A program made the position numbers and the translations under genes. Shown here one piece after another: positions 8,249 to 16,101 of a stretch of DNA of 64,000 bases (the first letter of the stretch is position 1; the number at the start of each line of letters is the position of its first letter). The DNA is taken from contig JACKBI010000010.1 in assembly GCA_020634615.1 (NCBI GenBank), positions 62,001-126,000 on the forward strand, given 5' to 3'. Under the pieces are notes generated by a model. The model saw nothing but the letters and a program-made list of their open reading frames with translations. It searched no databases and was not told where the DNA came from. This stretch comes from Anaerolineales bacterium (GTDB lineage Bacteria > Chloroflexota > Anaerolineae > JAAEKA01).

Positions 8249-8929
8249 ATGAGCGAAAGCGTTGAAAAGATCATTGGGCCACGAGTTCCTGCAGAGGAAA
8301 TGAAGGTGCATCGCGGCCGCTACCTGGCCCCGACGGTGCTGTTCCTGCTGGCCGCGCTGCTGCTGATCGTGTCGGTCTTTCTGCCATACTGGCAACTAAC
8401 CCTGCACGCGCCGCAGTATCCCAAAGGACTGACGGTCGAGGCGTACGTCAACCGGCTGACCGGCGACGTGCATGAGATCGACGGGCTGAACCACTATATC
8501 GGCATGCGCCCGCTGGACGAGGCGGCACCTTTCGAGAAATCGGTCGCGGTGCTGGGAGTCGTCGTCGTTGCCTTGCTCGTCCTGGCAGCGGTGTTCGTCC
8601 ACTCGCGCTGGGCAGCCTTGCTGGCCCTGCCGGCCCTGTTTTTCCCTGTCATCTTCTTGGTTGACTTGCAATACTGGCTGGCGAACTTCGGTCAGAACCT
8701 TGACCCGGCCGCGCCGCTGAGCAACAGCGTCAAGCCCTTTGTGCCGCCGGTGCTGTTCGAGGGCAAGATCGCCCAGTTTCGCACCGTGGCCAGCCCGGGC
8801 ATCGGGCTGTGGCTGGCCATCGCCGCGTCGGTGATCATCCTGATCGGCCTGTATTTCCACCGCCGCGCCTATAAGCCGCTGGCGGATGCACAGGAAGCTA
8901 TTCGCCAGGATGACGCCGTCCACGAATAG
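8249..8929 (+). CDS. nos-cluster integral membrane protein
   Basis: The product is 226 residues with four predicted helices (about 29-50, 95-115, 120-140 and 185-207). A large extracytoplasmic segment follows helix 1 and contains LPYWQLTLHAPQYPKGL and HEIDGLNHYIGMRPLDE. Membrane proteins of this kind sit directly after nosZ in many clade II clusters and are thought to help NosZ assembly or electron supply, but no biochemical role is known to me. An AAAGGAAG ribosome site precedes ATG 8249. The conserved His and Met residues in the outer loop could bind copper or heme; this is speculation. Confidence 0.65.
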   Translation: MSESVEKIIGPRVPAEEMKVHRGRYLAPTVLFLLAALLLIVSVFLPYWQLTLHAPQYPKGLTVEAYVNRLTGDVHEIDGLNHYIGMRPLDEAAPFEKSVAVLGVVVVALLVLAAVFVHSRWAALLALPALFFPVIFLVDLQYWLANFGQNLDPAAPLSNSVKPFVPPVLFEGKIAQFRTVASPGIGLWLAIAASVIILIGLYFHRRAYKPLADAQEAIRQDDAVHE

Positions 8930-8968
8930 GACACGAATAGTCGAATTCGGATACATCGGACACCAACC

Positions 8969-10330
8969 ATGTTGTCGTTTGCTCTGATCGCCGCCATTCT
9001 CGCCATTTTTCCGTTCGCCGCCGCCCAGCCTTTTGACTTGCAGGCTGCGCTGGCTGGCGCGCAGGCGGGTGACACCATCGTCGTGCCGGCTGGCAACTAT
9101 GCCGGGCCGCTGGTCATCGACACGCCGGTGACGCTGATTGGCGCCCCGGGCGAGCGCCCGGTGATCGACGCCGGTGGACAGGGCCGCGTGATCACGATCA
9201 ATGCACCTGATGTGACGATTCGCGGCTTCGACATTCGCGGCAGCGGCGCGTCGCTGGATCGCGAGGATTCCGGAATTACCAGCCTGGCAGCGCGGACGAC
9301 CGTTGAGGACAACCATCTGGAGGACGTGCTATTTGGCATCTACCTCCAAAATGCGCCCGACAGCATCGTGCGCGGCAATACTGTAGTTGGCAAGCCGCTG
9401 GAGATGGGCGTGCGTGGCGATGGCCTGCGCCTGTGGTACTCGGCCGGCAGTCTGGTAGAGGGCAACCGCGTCCATGACAGCCGCGACATGATCGTCTGGT
9501 ACTCACCTGACAGCGTGATTCGCGGCAACACCGTCGAGCGCAGCCGCTACGGCCTGCACTTCATGGTCAACGAGAACGTGCTCATCGAGGAAAACATTCT
9601 GCGTGACAACTCGGTCGGCATCTACCTGATGTACGGCGACGGCTACACCGTGCGCAACAACCTGCTGTTCAACAACCGCGGGCAGAGCGGCTACGGGCTG
9701 GGCATCAAGGACGTGGACAACGCGGTCGTGGAAGGCAACTACTTCGTTGCCAACCGCGTCGGCATCTACAACGACCACTCGCCGCTGGCGCCAGGCGCGA
9801 CGACTCGCACCGAGGACAACCTGTTCGCCTACAACGATATTGCGCTCTGGATGCTGCCGCTGGTGGAACACAACACGATTGCCGGCAACGTCTTCCAGGA
9901 GAACGGCGAACAGGTTGCGCTGGCCGGCGAAGGTGTGTTGCACAACAATAGCTGGTCCGAAGCGGGCCGCGGCAACTATTGGAGCGACTATGCCGGCTAC
10001 GACGCCAACGGCGACGCGGTGGGGGATGTGCCCTACGTGGCGCAGAGCCTGTACGAAGACCTGCTGGCCAAGAACCCGGAGCTGCGGTTGTTCCAGCTCA
10101 GCCCGGCCACCGATGCCATCGACCTGGCAGCGCGCGCCTTCCCGCTGTTCCAACCGCGGCCCAAGATGGCTGATGAGCACCCGTTGATGGCGCCGCCGGC
10201 GCTGCCGACCGTGCCGGGCTTAGCTCCGCCGCCGTTAGCAGCCAACCTGGCTGTCGCCGCTGGCATGCTGCTGCTGGCAGGCCTGTTGCTCGTCCTGGGC
10301 ACACGCCGTAGCTGGCGTAATGGTATCTGA
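8969..10330 (+). CDS. nosD: nitrous-oxide reductase maturation protein NosD
   Basis: NosD is an exported right-handed beta-helix protein that works with the NosFY transporter to build the CuZ centre. The product is 453 residues: signal peptide (about 1-20, cleavage after FAAA), then many parallel-beta-helix turns (about 20-370) with repeated N-G-N-x-V and SPDSVIRGNTVERS-like rungs, and a C-terminal membrane helix (about 422-443) with a basic end, which anchors it. The signature GNYWSDYAGYDANGDAVGD (about 338-356) is typical of the family. It lies 39 bp after the membrane protein gene and 57 bp before nosF. Confidence 0.92.
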   Translation: MLSFALIAAILAIFPFAAAQPFDLQAALAGAQAGDTIVVPAGNYAGPLVIDTPVTLIGAPGERPVIDAGGQGRVITINAPDVTIRGFDIRGSGASLDREDSGITSLAARTTVEDNHLEDVLFGIYLQNAPDSIVRGNTVVGKPLEMGVRGDGLRLWYSAGSLVEGNRVHDSRDMIVWYSPDSVIRGNTVERSRYGLHFMVNENVLIEENILRDNSVGIYLMYGDGYTVRNNLLFNNRGQSGYGLGIKDVDNAVVEGNYFVANRVGIYNDHSPLAPGATTRTEDNLFAYNDIALWMLPLVEHNTIAGNVFQENGEQVALAGEGVLHNNSWSEAGRGNYWSDYAGYDANGDAVGDVPYVAQSLYEDLLAKNPELRLFQLSPATDAIDLAARAFPLFQPRPKMADEHPLMAPPALPTVPGLAPPPLAANLAVAAGMLLLAGLLLVLGTRRSWRNGI

Positions 10331-10387
10331 CATCAGACGTCTCAAACGCTGCATAACCCGTCACGTTTCACGCAACACGGTTCAATC

Positions 10388-11239
10388 ATGATCCAATTCG
10401 CTCACCTGACCAAACAATTCGGCAAGTTCACCGCCGTGGACGACCTCAGCTTTGACGTGTCGCCGCAGGCCGCGCTGGCGCTGTGGGGACCCAACGGCGC
10501 GGGCAAGACAACCGCCATCAAGTGCCTGCTGGGCCTGCTAAAATATAGCGGCCATATCCTGGTTGATACCCTGGACGCCAAAAAGCAGGGCAAGATGGTA
10601 CGCCGGATGCTGGGCTATGTGCCGCAGGAGTTGGCCTTCTATGCCGACATGAGCGCACTGGACACCGCGCTGTTCTACGCCCGGCTGAAAAGCACATCGC
10701 CGCAGCGGGCAGCTGAGGTGCTGGATCAGGTTGGTCTGGCGGAGCATGGCGACAAACCGGTGGGCGCGTTGTCGGGCGGCATGAAGCAGCGGCTGGCGCT
10801 GGGGTTGGCATTGCTGGCCGATCCGCCGATCCTGGTGCTGGATGAGCCGACCTCGAATCTTGACGCGGCGGCGCGCGACCACTTCCTGCACCTGCTCAGC
10901 GATGTCAAGCGGGCGGGCAAGACAGTGGTTTTCACGTCACACCGGCTGGAGGAAATCGAAGCGCTGGCAGACAACGTGCTGGTCATGGATCAGGGACGGA
11001 TGCTGATGACCTGCGCGCCCGGCGAACTGCCAAGGCGCCTCGGTCTGCGCACTCAGGTGAAGCTGCGCCTGCCCGACGGCCAGCTCGACAGCGCGTTGAC
11101 GGTACTCCAGGCTGGCGGGTTCACCGTTTCGCGCAACGGCGTCGGCGTGCTGGTCGATGTGCTGGCCAGTGAAAAGGCCCGCCCCATCAACGCGCTGCAC
11201 GACGCGGACATTGAGGTTATGGATTTCGAGGTGCAGTAG
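10388..11239 (+). CDS. nosF: ABC transporter ATP-binding protein NosF
   Basis: The product is 283 residues. Walker A is GPNGAGKTT (about 34-42), the signature is LSGGMKQRLALGLAL (about 124-138) and Walker B is ILVLDEPTSNLD (about 146-157); a switch histidine follows in FTSHRLEE. With NosY it forms the membrane ATPase that supplies sulfur or energy for CuZ assembly. The gene ends 2 bp before nosY starts, so the two are translationally coupled. Confidence 0.93.
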   Translation: MIQFAHLTKQFGKFTAVDDLSFDVSPQAALALWGPNGAGKTTAIKCLLGLLKYSGHILVDTLDAKKQGKMVRRMLGYVPQELAFYADMSALDTALFYARLKSTSPQRAAEVLDQVGLAEHGDKPVGALSGGMKQRLALGLALLADPPILVLDEPTSNLDAAARDHFLHLLSDVKRAGKTVVFTSHRLEEIEALADNVLVMDQGRMLMTCAPGELPRRLGLRTQVKLRLPDGQLDSALTVLQAGGFTVSRNGVGVLVDVLASEKARPINALHDADIEVMDFEVQ

Positions 11240-11241
11240 CC

Positions 11242-12078
11242 ATGAGTTCACTTTCCATCATCTGGACGCTGGCGCAGAAAGAACTGCGCGACGCGCTGCG
11301 CAACCGCTGGTTCGTTCTGTACACAGTCGCGTTCGCTGCGTTGGCCCTGGCCTTTTCCTATCTTTCGCTGGCCGGGGCGGGCATTGCCGGCTTCGCCGGC
11401 TTTGGGCGCACGGCCGCCAGCCTGATCAACCTGGTGCTGCTGATCATCCCGCTGATGGCGCTGACCATCGGCGCGCAGAGCATCTCCAGCGAGTTGGAAC
11501 GCGGCACCATGAGCTATTTGCTGGCGCAGCCCATCGGTCGCGTGGAGGTGTTCCTGGGCAAGTATCTGGGACTGGCGCTCAGCCTGCTGGCTTCGCTGGC
11601 GCTGGGCTTCGGCATCTCGGGCGTGGTGATGGTGTTGAGCGGCAGTGGCGCGGCCGATCCCAGTGCCTACATCACCCTTGTCGCCCTGGCATATCTGCTC
11701 AGCCTGGCGATGCTCAGTGTCGGTTTCCTGATTTCAGCGTTGACCCGTAAGGCCAGCGTTTCGGTTGGCATTGGCTTGTTTCTCTGGCTGGGCTTCGTAT
11801 TTCTCGGAGACCTGGGCATGATGGGCACATCCATGGCGATGAAGATGCCCATTGGCAGTCTGTTCGCCATGTCGCTGACAAACCCGTCGCAGGTCTTTAA
11901 GATGGCAGCGATCCTGAACATCAATGCCACGCTGGATATCCTCGGCCCGGCCGGGGTCTACGCGGTACACCACTACGGACAAAGCCTCCTGGCGATCTTC
12001 CTCGCCACACTTGCGTTGTGGGCGGTCGTGCCGGCAGCTCTGGCATATGCCCGTTTTGCCAATCGGGGCGATCTGTAG
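11242..12078 (+). CDS. nosY: ABC transporter permease NosY
   Basis: The product is 278 residues with six predicted helices (about 20-40, 52-75, 100-125, 135-160, 170-190 and 245-270). It starts with the cytoplasmic segment WTLAQKELRDALRNRWFVLY, typical of ABC-2 type permeases, and contains ELERGTMSYLLAQPIGR, a typical motif of the NosY/ABC-2 subfamily. It pairs with NosF. About 115 bp of gene-free sequence separates it from nosL; that spacer contains degenerate TACCTGCAACTTG-like words but no clear promoter. Confidence 0.92.
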   Translation: MSSLSIIWTLAQKELRDALRNRWFVLYTVAFAALALAFSYLSLAGAGIAGFAGFGRTAASLINLVLLIIPLMALTIGAQSISSELERGTMSYLLAQPIGRVEVFLGKYLGLALSLLASLALGFGISGVVMVLSGSGAADPSAYITLVALAYLLSLAMLSVGFLISALTRKASVSVGIGLFLWLGFVFLGDLGMMGTSMAMKMPIGSLFAMSLTNPSQVFKMAAILNINATLDILGPAGVYAVHHYGQSLLAIFLATLALWAVVPAALAYARFANRGDL

Positions 12079-12194
12079 GGTGGTATAGCGTATCCTGAGA
12101 ATCGCAGATCGAGAGGAAGACGCGGATCCAACTTTCGTTCGCCAACAGCCATCTGTTATCTGCCACTTGCTACCTGCAACTTGTAACCCGTACC

Positions 12195-13454
12195 ATGAAG
12201 AAACTACCACTACTCCTTCTGCTCCTGACTGCCGTGCTGGCTGCCTGTGCTCAGGGCGCCACCGAACTCGCGCCGCCCGTTATCCACTACGGCGAGGATG
12301 TTTGCGCTGAGTGCAACATGATCATCAGCGACGAGCGGTTCGCGTCGGCCATCGGATATGAGGTCCAGCCGGGCCGCTACGAGACTGCCAGTTTCGACGA
12401 CATCGGCGACATGCTGGACTACACGGACAAGCACCCCGATCAGCCGCCGGTGGCCTGGTATGTCCACGACTACGAGAGCAAGGAATGGACCGACGCGACC
12501 GCGGCCAGCTATGTGGTCACCGACAAGGTTGCGACGCCCATGGCGTCCGGGATTCTGGCCTTCGCCAGTCGTGACCGCGCCGATGTGATGGCCTATTCGC
12601 TGGGCCTCGAAGTCATGGACTGGGAGACGCTGCTGGCACAACACGCTGCCGGGCAGATCGGTGTGGGGGGCATGGGTGGTGGAATGCCAGCCATCCCGGC
12701 CGAAATGGGTCACGACGCGATGGCAGCCGACGACCCCGCGGCCATGAGCAGCGAGGAAGTCATCCTTGGCGAGGCTGACATGGATGGTTACCGGCTGCAA
12801 CTGGTGTCGCACGCGCCGCTGCACGCCGGCTACAACGTGGTGATGGTGCACCTGACCGACCCCGCTGGCCAACCTGTCAGCGGCGCAGAGATCACCTACG
12901 CGCCGACTATGTCCATGGTTGACGGCATGAACCACGCCGCGCCTGTCGAGCAGCCGGTGGAGGAAGCGCCCGGCATGTACCACGGCGCGGTTGCGTTCTC
13001 CATGCCTGGCGGGCCAGACCTGGGAAGCTGGGCGCTGGCGGTCAGCTTTAGCGATCCCGCCAGCGGCGCGGCCGGAGAGGCCAGCTTTGATCTCGACGTC
13101 GCGCCGTCGAAGCTGTCCGGCTCCTTCGAGGCGGCTGACGGCAGCAAGCTGTTCGTGATGGGTGTCGAGCCCAGCCAGCCTGTGGTTGGCCAGCAACCGT
13201 TCGAAGTCTTCGTGGCGCAGAAGAAGAGCATGGCCGACTGGCCGGCTCTGGACGGCCTCACGCTGGACATTGCGCCAAGTATGCCGACCATGGGCCACGG
13301 GTCGCCCGGCAACGAGAATCCCGTCGCGTCGGGCGACGGGCACTACACGGGGCTGGTCAACTTCACCATGGCTGGGCCATGGCAGGTGATCGTCACCGTC
13401 AGTCGCGAAGGTGGTACACTTGGCGAAGTGGTGCTAGAATATGCCGTGCGGTAA
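12195..13454 (+). CDS. nosL: NosL copper chaperone fused to two YtkA-like domains
   Basis: The product is 419 residues, about 2.3 times the usual NosL. A lipoprotein signal ends at Cys18 (LAAC). The NosL domain (about 28-150) has the copper-site motif CAECNMIISDERFA (Cys37, Cys40, Met42). A Met/His/Gly-rich linker (about 155-185, GGMGGGMPAIPAEMGHDAM) follows. Two YtkA/FixH-like beta-sandwich domains come next (about 190-300 and 310-418); both contain PTMSMVDGMNH- or PSMPTMGHG-like methionine and histidine motifs that could bind copper. NosL delivers Cu(I) to NosZ; the added domains suggest a multi-site extracellular copper relay. The fusion is visible as one uninterrupted frame. Whether copper binds to the added domains is inference. 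Confidence 0.85.
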   Translation: MKKLPLLLLLLTAVLAACAQGATELAPPVIHYGEDVCAECNMIISDERFASAIGYEVQPGRYETASFDDIGDMLDYTDKHPDQPPVAWYVHDYESKEWTDATAASYVVTDKVATPMASGILAFASRDRADVMAYSLGLEVMDWETLLAQHAAGQIGVGGMGGGMPAIPAEMGHDAMAADDPAAMSSEEVILGEADMDGYRLQLVSHAPLHAGYNVVMVHLTDPAGQPVSGAEITYAPTMSMVDGMNHAAPVEQPVEEAPGMYHGAVAFSMPGGPDLGSWALAVSFSDPASGAAGEASFDLDVAPSKLSGSFEAADGSKLFVMGVEPSQPVVGQQPFEVFVAQKKSMADWPALDGLTLDIAPSMPTMGHGSPGNENPVASGDGHYTGLVNFTMAGPWQVIVTVSREGGTLGEVVLEYAVR

Positions 13455-13549
13455 CGGCATTCGTTTTCGACTGGTGCGGCCCGGTAACCGGGCGCTCTGA
13501 GTTGTAAGAAACATCAATTCATTTCCGAGAAAGGGAGACAACTCCAATC

Positions 13550-13972
13550 ATGCGAAGAAACCTGCTTGTTCTAACCCTGTTGATCGTTGTTTTGTCGATG
13601 CTGGCAGCCTGTGGCGGCGGCGGCACGGACGCCGATGATGCGGCGGCGGCGCCAACCGTGGCTCCAACCACAGCGCCTGCGGCTACGGTCGGGGATGCTG
13701 CCAAGGGCAAGGAACTGTTTGCCACCACTTGCGCAGCCTGCCATGGTCCCAACGGCGAGGGCGTCACCGGCCTGGGTAAACCTTTCACCACCAGCGATTT
13801 CGTTCCCAGCCAGAGCGATGAGCAGTTGCTCGCGTTCATCAAGACGGGGCGACCGACCAGCGATCCGGCCAACACCACCGGCGTTGACATGCCTCCCAAG
13901 GGCGGCAATCCGGCGCTGACCGACGCGCAGCTTGTAGACATCATCGCCTATATTCGCTCGCTGCATCAGTAG
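13550..13972 (+). CDS. lipoprotein c-type cytochrome
   Basis: The product is 140 residues. A signal peptide with lipobox LAAC (Cys21) and an Ala/Thr/Pro linker (about 26-47) precede a class I cytochrome c domain. The heme-binding motif is CAACH (61-65) and a distal-ligand Met lies in VDMPPKGG (about 107-114). It is the last gene of the nos operon and is followed by a strong terminator; it probably carries electrons to the CuA site of NosZ. A GAAAGGGAG ribosome site precedes ATG 13550. Confidence 0.88.
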   Translation: MRRNLLVLTLLIVVLSMLAACGGGGTDADDAAAAPTVAPTTAPAATVGDAAKGKELFATTCAACHGPNGEGVTGLGKPFTTSDFVPSQSDEQLLAFIKTGRPTSDPANTTGVDMPPKGGNPALTDAQLVDIIAYIRSLHQ

Positions 13973-14005
13973 GCAGGCCGCGTGGCGACTGGCTTGTGAA
14001 GCGGG

Positions 14006-14050
14006 GCCGCCCGGAACGATAGTTGAATCGTTCCGGGCGGCTCTCTTTTT
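14006..14050 (+). terminator. intrinsic terminator ending the nos operon
   Basis: Arms CCGCCCGGAACGAT (14007-14020) and its complement (14027-14040), loop AGTTGA, then a T-rich tract at 14041-14050. Confidence 0.9.
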
Positions 14051-14070
14051 CTGAGCAGTTGATGCCATCC

Positions 14071-14162
14071 AGATTTCGGAACTTGCCGGGGCAACACCAA
14101 GGCGTGTCGCGGTCGTTGCGGGCAGGTCATGATGATTAGTCGGCGACTTTCGAGGTCTTCTC
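14071..14162. repeat. dispersed inverted-repeat element, copy 1
   Basis: The left arm AGATTTCGGAACTTGCCGGGG (14071-) and a right arm TAGTCGGCGACTTTCGAGG (14137-14155, then TCTTC) are imperfect inverted repeats about 50 bp apart. The same pair of ends occurs at 15546-15633, 15989-16075 and 33154-33245. This copy is the most diverged and ends 24 bp before GTG 14187. Confidence 0.6.
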
Positions 14163-14186
14163 CACTAGTCTCTCACAGGGATTCCC

Positions 14187-14762
14187 GTGCATCCCCGCCA
14201 TCACTTGATTCTGTCCACTGTGGCCGCTGTTGCAGCGTATCCGCGTCTGGGGCGGCGCGTTCTGGTTCCGTGGGCCGCCAGCCTGTTGGCTGACCTGGAC
14301 CATGTGCCGCCCTACATTGCGCGCAACGGCGTCGCGTCGCCCGCGACAATGTGGCGCTTCTTTCGCAGTGACCGGGGCGACGAGCATCAGCACCTGCTTC
14401 ATCGCTGGCCGGTGATTCTGGTCGGTCTGGCGATGGCGCCGCTAACGCCATTCCTCGGTCTGGTTGCAGCGGGTCTTGCATTTCATCGCATACTGGATGA
14501 CCTGCATGGCCTGCTGAAAACTCCGTGGCGACGCTTGCACTGGCGAATGAGCGCGCAGGGACGGCTTCACGCCCGTCTGCACCGACGTGATGGCCACGCC
14601 TGCCGGATCTGTGGCGCGATGGGCCAGAGACTGGAACTGCATCACCTTACCCCCGAGCGCACAACACGACCTGACGATCCGTCGGCCCTGATCAGTGTTT
14701 GTGTTTCGTGCCATCAGCAGTTGCACTCCCAGGCTCAAGAGATTCTGATCTTACCGCGATGA
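14187..14762 (+). CDS. YdjM-like N-domain fused to an HNH-type zinc domain
   Basis: The product is 191 residues. The first part (about 1-115) has hydrophobic helices with LLADLDHVPPY, HQHLLHRWPV and FHRILDDLHGL, a pattern of spaced Asp and His resembling membrane-bound metal-dependent hydrolases of the YdjM/DUF457 kind. The C-terminal part (about 128-185) is an HNH-like zinc domain: CRICG, LELHHLTPERTTRPDD and CVSCHQQLH, with CxxC pairs flanking the HH core. HNH domains usually cleave nucleic acids. The combination is unusual and its role is unknown. The start is GTG 14187 with AGGG upstream. A dispersed inverted repeat ends just before it. It may be co-transcribed with the following genes. 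Confidence 0.65.
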   Translation: MHPRHHLILSTVAAVAAYPRLGRRVLVPWAASLLADLDHVPPYIARNGVASPATMWRFFRSDRGDEHQHLLHRWPVILVGLAMAPLTPFLGLVAAGLAFHRILDDLHGLLKTPWRRLHWRMSAQGRLHARLHRRDGHACRICGAMGQRLELHHLTPERTTRPDDPSALISVCVSCHQQLHSQAQEILILPR

Positions 14763-14773
14763 GACATTTGTCG

Positions 14774-14802
14774 TTGTGGAGGAAAGAGATCTGGGCTATC
14801 AT
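14774..14802 (+). promoter_or_regulatory. possible promoter of the DUF2249 gene
   Basis: TTGTGG, 17 bp, TATCAT, with the -35 beginning 12 bp after the preceding stop codon. The predicted start near 14809 leaves a short leader with a GAGGAG ribosome site. Confidence 0.45.
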
Positions 14803-14824
14803 GAAGCCAATAGAGGAGACTTTC

Positions 14825-15088
14825 ATGACAACACCAACTGTGCAAGAACCACCTGCTGATGAAGCGATCGTCGACGTGCGCGAGATTGCGCCGCGTGACC
14901 GGCATCCGCTGATCTTCGACACGTTCGACGGCTTGAGCGCCGGCCAGGCGATGATCCTGGTCAACGACCACGACCCGAAGCCGCTCTACTACCAGTTTCT
15001 GCACGAGCGCGCCGGCCAGTTCGACTGGACCTATCTGCAAGAGGGGCCGGATGAGTGGCGGGTTCGCATCGCCTGCGTGAAGCCATAA
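14825..15088 (+). CDS. DUF2249 domain protein
   Basis: The product is 87 residues and is essentially one DUF2249 domain: VDVREIAPRDRHPLIFDTFD (about 18-37), then LSAGQAMILVNDHDPKPLYYQF and a C-terminal WRVRI strand. The domain is a small sulfurtransferase/TusA-like fold often found next to hemerythrin, cupin and nitrogen-oxide respiration genes. ATG 14825 follows GAGGAG; ATG 14801 is a less likely start. It opens a set of small cytoplasmic genes (two cupins) before the NnrS-like membrane protein. Function is unknown; a redox or NO-related role is inferred only from neighbours. Confidence 0.8.
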   Translation: MTTPTVQEPPADEAIVDVREIAPRDRHPLIFDTFDGLSAGQAMILVNDHDPKPLYYQFLHERAGQFDWTYLQEGPDEWRVRIACVKP

Positions 15089-15104
15089 GGGCGGGTAACG
15101 GGCT

Positions 15105-15161
15105 GGCTCGTAGTAGGCGCTTCAGCGCCCCGGAACGGCGCTGAAGCGCCTACTACGAGCC
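15105..15161. repeat. perfect 25-bp palindromic repeat (REP-like)
   Basis: Arms 15105-15129 and 15137-15161 are exact reverse complements (GGCTCGTAGTAGGCGCTTCA...) around a 7-base loop, CCGGAAC. It lies between the DUF2249 and cupin genes and has no T tract, so it looks like a repetitive extragenic palindrome or tiny mobile remnant more than a terminator. Confidence 0.8.
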
Positions 15162-15198
15162 GATGACGGGCCTTCGGGCCGCGAAAGGAATGAGTTCG

Positions 15199-15525
15199 AT
15201 GAAAACCGTAGCACTGCACGACAATCTGGTCTTCCACGACCGTGACCCCTATGCCGAGCCTTTGTTTGTCGACAAGACGGGGCGCATCTTGCGCTTCATG
15301 CTGCAACCGGGGCAGACGGTCAGCGAGCACACCGCGCCCAGCACGCCGGTCTATCTGGTGGTGCTGGAGGGCGCCGGCCTGTTCTCCGGCGGGGATGGCC
15401 AAGAGGAAAGACATGGCCCTGGCACGCTGCTGATCTTCGACGTCGGTGAGAAGCACGCGATTCGCGCCGAGAGCGAACCGCTGGTCTTCCTGACGTTTTT
15501 GCACGGCGCGCCGCAGGCGCAGTGA
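15199..15525 (+). CDS. cupin domain protein (first of two)
   Basis: The product is 108 residues, a single cupin beta-barrel. Motif 1 is GQTVSEHTAPSTPVYLVVLEG (about 39-58) and motif 2 is PGTLLIFDVGEKHAIRAES (about 74-92), with metal-ligand candidates His in SEHTAP, Glu in LEG and His in EKHAI. ATG 15199 has AAAGGA about 9 bases upstream; ATG 15190 would overlap that site. Small cupins near DUF2249 and hemerythrin-like genes are common in denitrifiers and of unknown function. The next gene encodes a second cupin. Confidence 0.8.
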   Translation: MKTVALHDNLVFHDRDPYAEPLFVDKTGRILRFMLQPGQTVSEHTAPSTPVYLVVLEGAGLFSGGDGQEERHGPGTLLIFDVGEKHAIRAESEPLVFLTFLHGAPQAQ

Positions 15526-15545
15526 CAGCGATCGTCCGCAAACTC

Positions 15546-15633
15546 AGACTTTGGAAGTCGCCGACCTGAAGACACAGCTTGTCTGCGCGCTAGAGGCTTC
15601 TTGTAGCCGCCGGGCGACGATTTCCGAAGTCTT
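15546..15633. repeat. dispersed inverted-repeat element, copy 2
   Basis: The left end AGACTTTGGAAGTCGCCGA (15546-15564) and right end GCGACGATTTCCGAAGTCTT (15614-15633) are imperfect inverted repeats enclosing about 49 unrelated bases. It ends 18 bp before ATG 15652. Confidence 0.75.
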
Positions 15634-15651
15634 TCCCATCTGGAGCAACGA

Positions 15652-15972
15652 ATGACCACACCCTATTTTCATGTTGACGACGTACTGGCGCAACTGCCCG
15701 AGATCGCGCCGGACAGCATCGTCAGCCGCACCTTCTTTTCGGATCAGCACGTCAAGGTGATTCTGTTCGGCTTCGCCGCCGGGCAGGAGTTGTCAGAGCA
15801 CACCGCTTCGAAACCGGCGATCCTGCACTTCCTGCAAGGCAGCGCGCGGCTGACACTGGGCGGCGACGAGACAACGGCCGCGCCCGGCGCGTGGGTGCAC
15901 ATGCCGCCCAACCTGTCGCACAGCGTCTACGCCGAGACGCCGGTCGTGATGTTGCTCTACCTCTTGTCGTGA
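15652..15972 (+). CDS. cupin domain protein (second of two)
   Basis: The product is 106 residues. It has cupin motif 1 (AAGQELSEHTASKPAILHFL, about 43-62) and motif 2 (PGAWVHMPPNLSHSVYAE, about 77-94). It shares the SEHTA metal-binding core with the preceding cupin, so the two are probably paralogs. The ribosome site is TGGAG, about 9 bases upstream. Elements of one inverted-repeat family lie on both sides (15546-15633 and 15989-16075). Substrate unknown. Confidence 0.8.
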   Translation: MTTPYFHVDDVLAQLPEIAPDSIVSRTFFSDQHVKVILFGFAAGQELSEHTASKPAILHFLQGSARLTLGGDETTAAPGAWVHMPPNLSHSVYAETPVVMLLYLLS

Positions 15973-15988
15973 TGAAACTGAGAACCAG

Positions 15989-16075
15989 GCGTTGTAAGTC
16001 GCCGGGTCAGCCCAATGGCCTGCCCCATACGCAGCAGGCCGGTCTGCGCGAGCCATCGGCGACTTCCGAAGTCTT
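15989..16075. repeat. dispersed inverted-repeat element, copy 3
   Basis: The left end GGCGTTGTAAGTCGCCGGG (15989-16007) and right end TCGGCGACTTCCGAAGTCTTC (16055-16075) share the AAGTCGCCG/CGGCGACTT core. The copy ends 26 bp before the TTG start at 16102. Confidence 0.7.
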
Positions 16076-16101
16076 CGCAATCTGCATCTGAGGTACGACC
16101 T

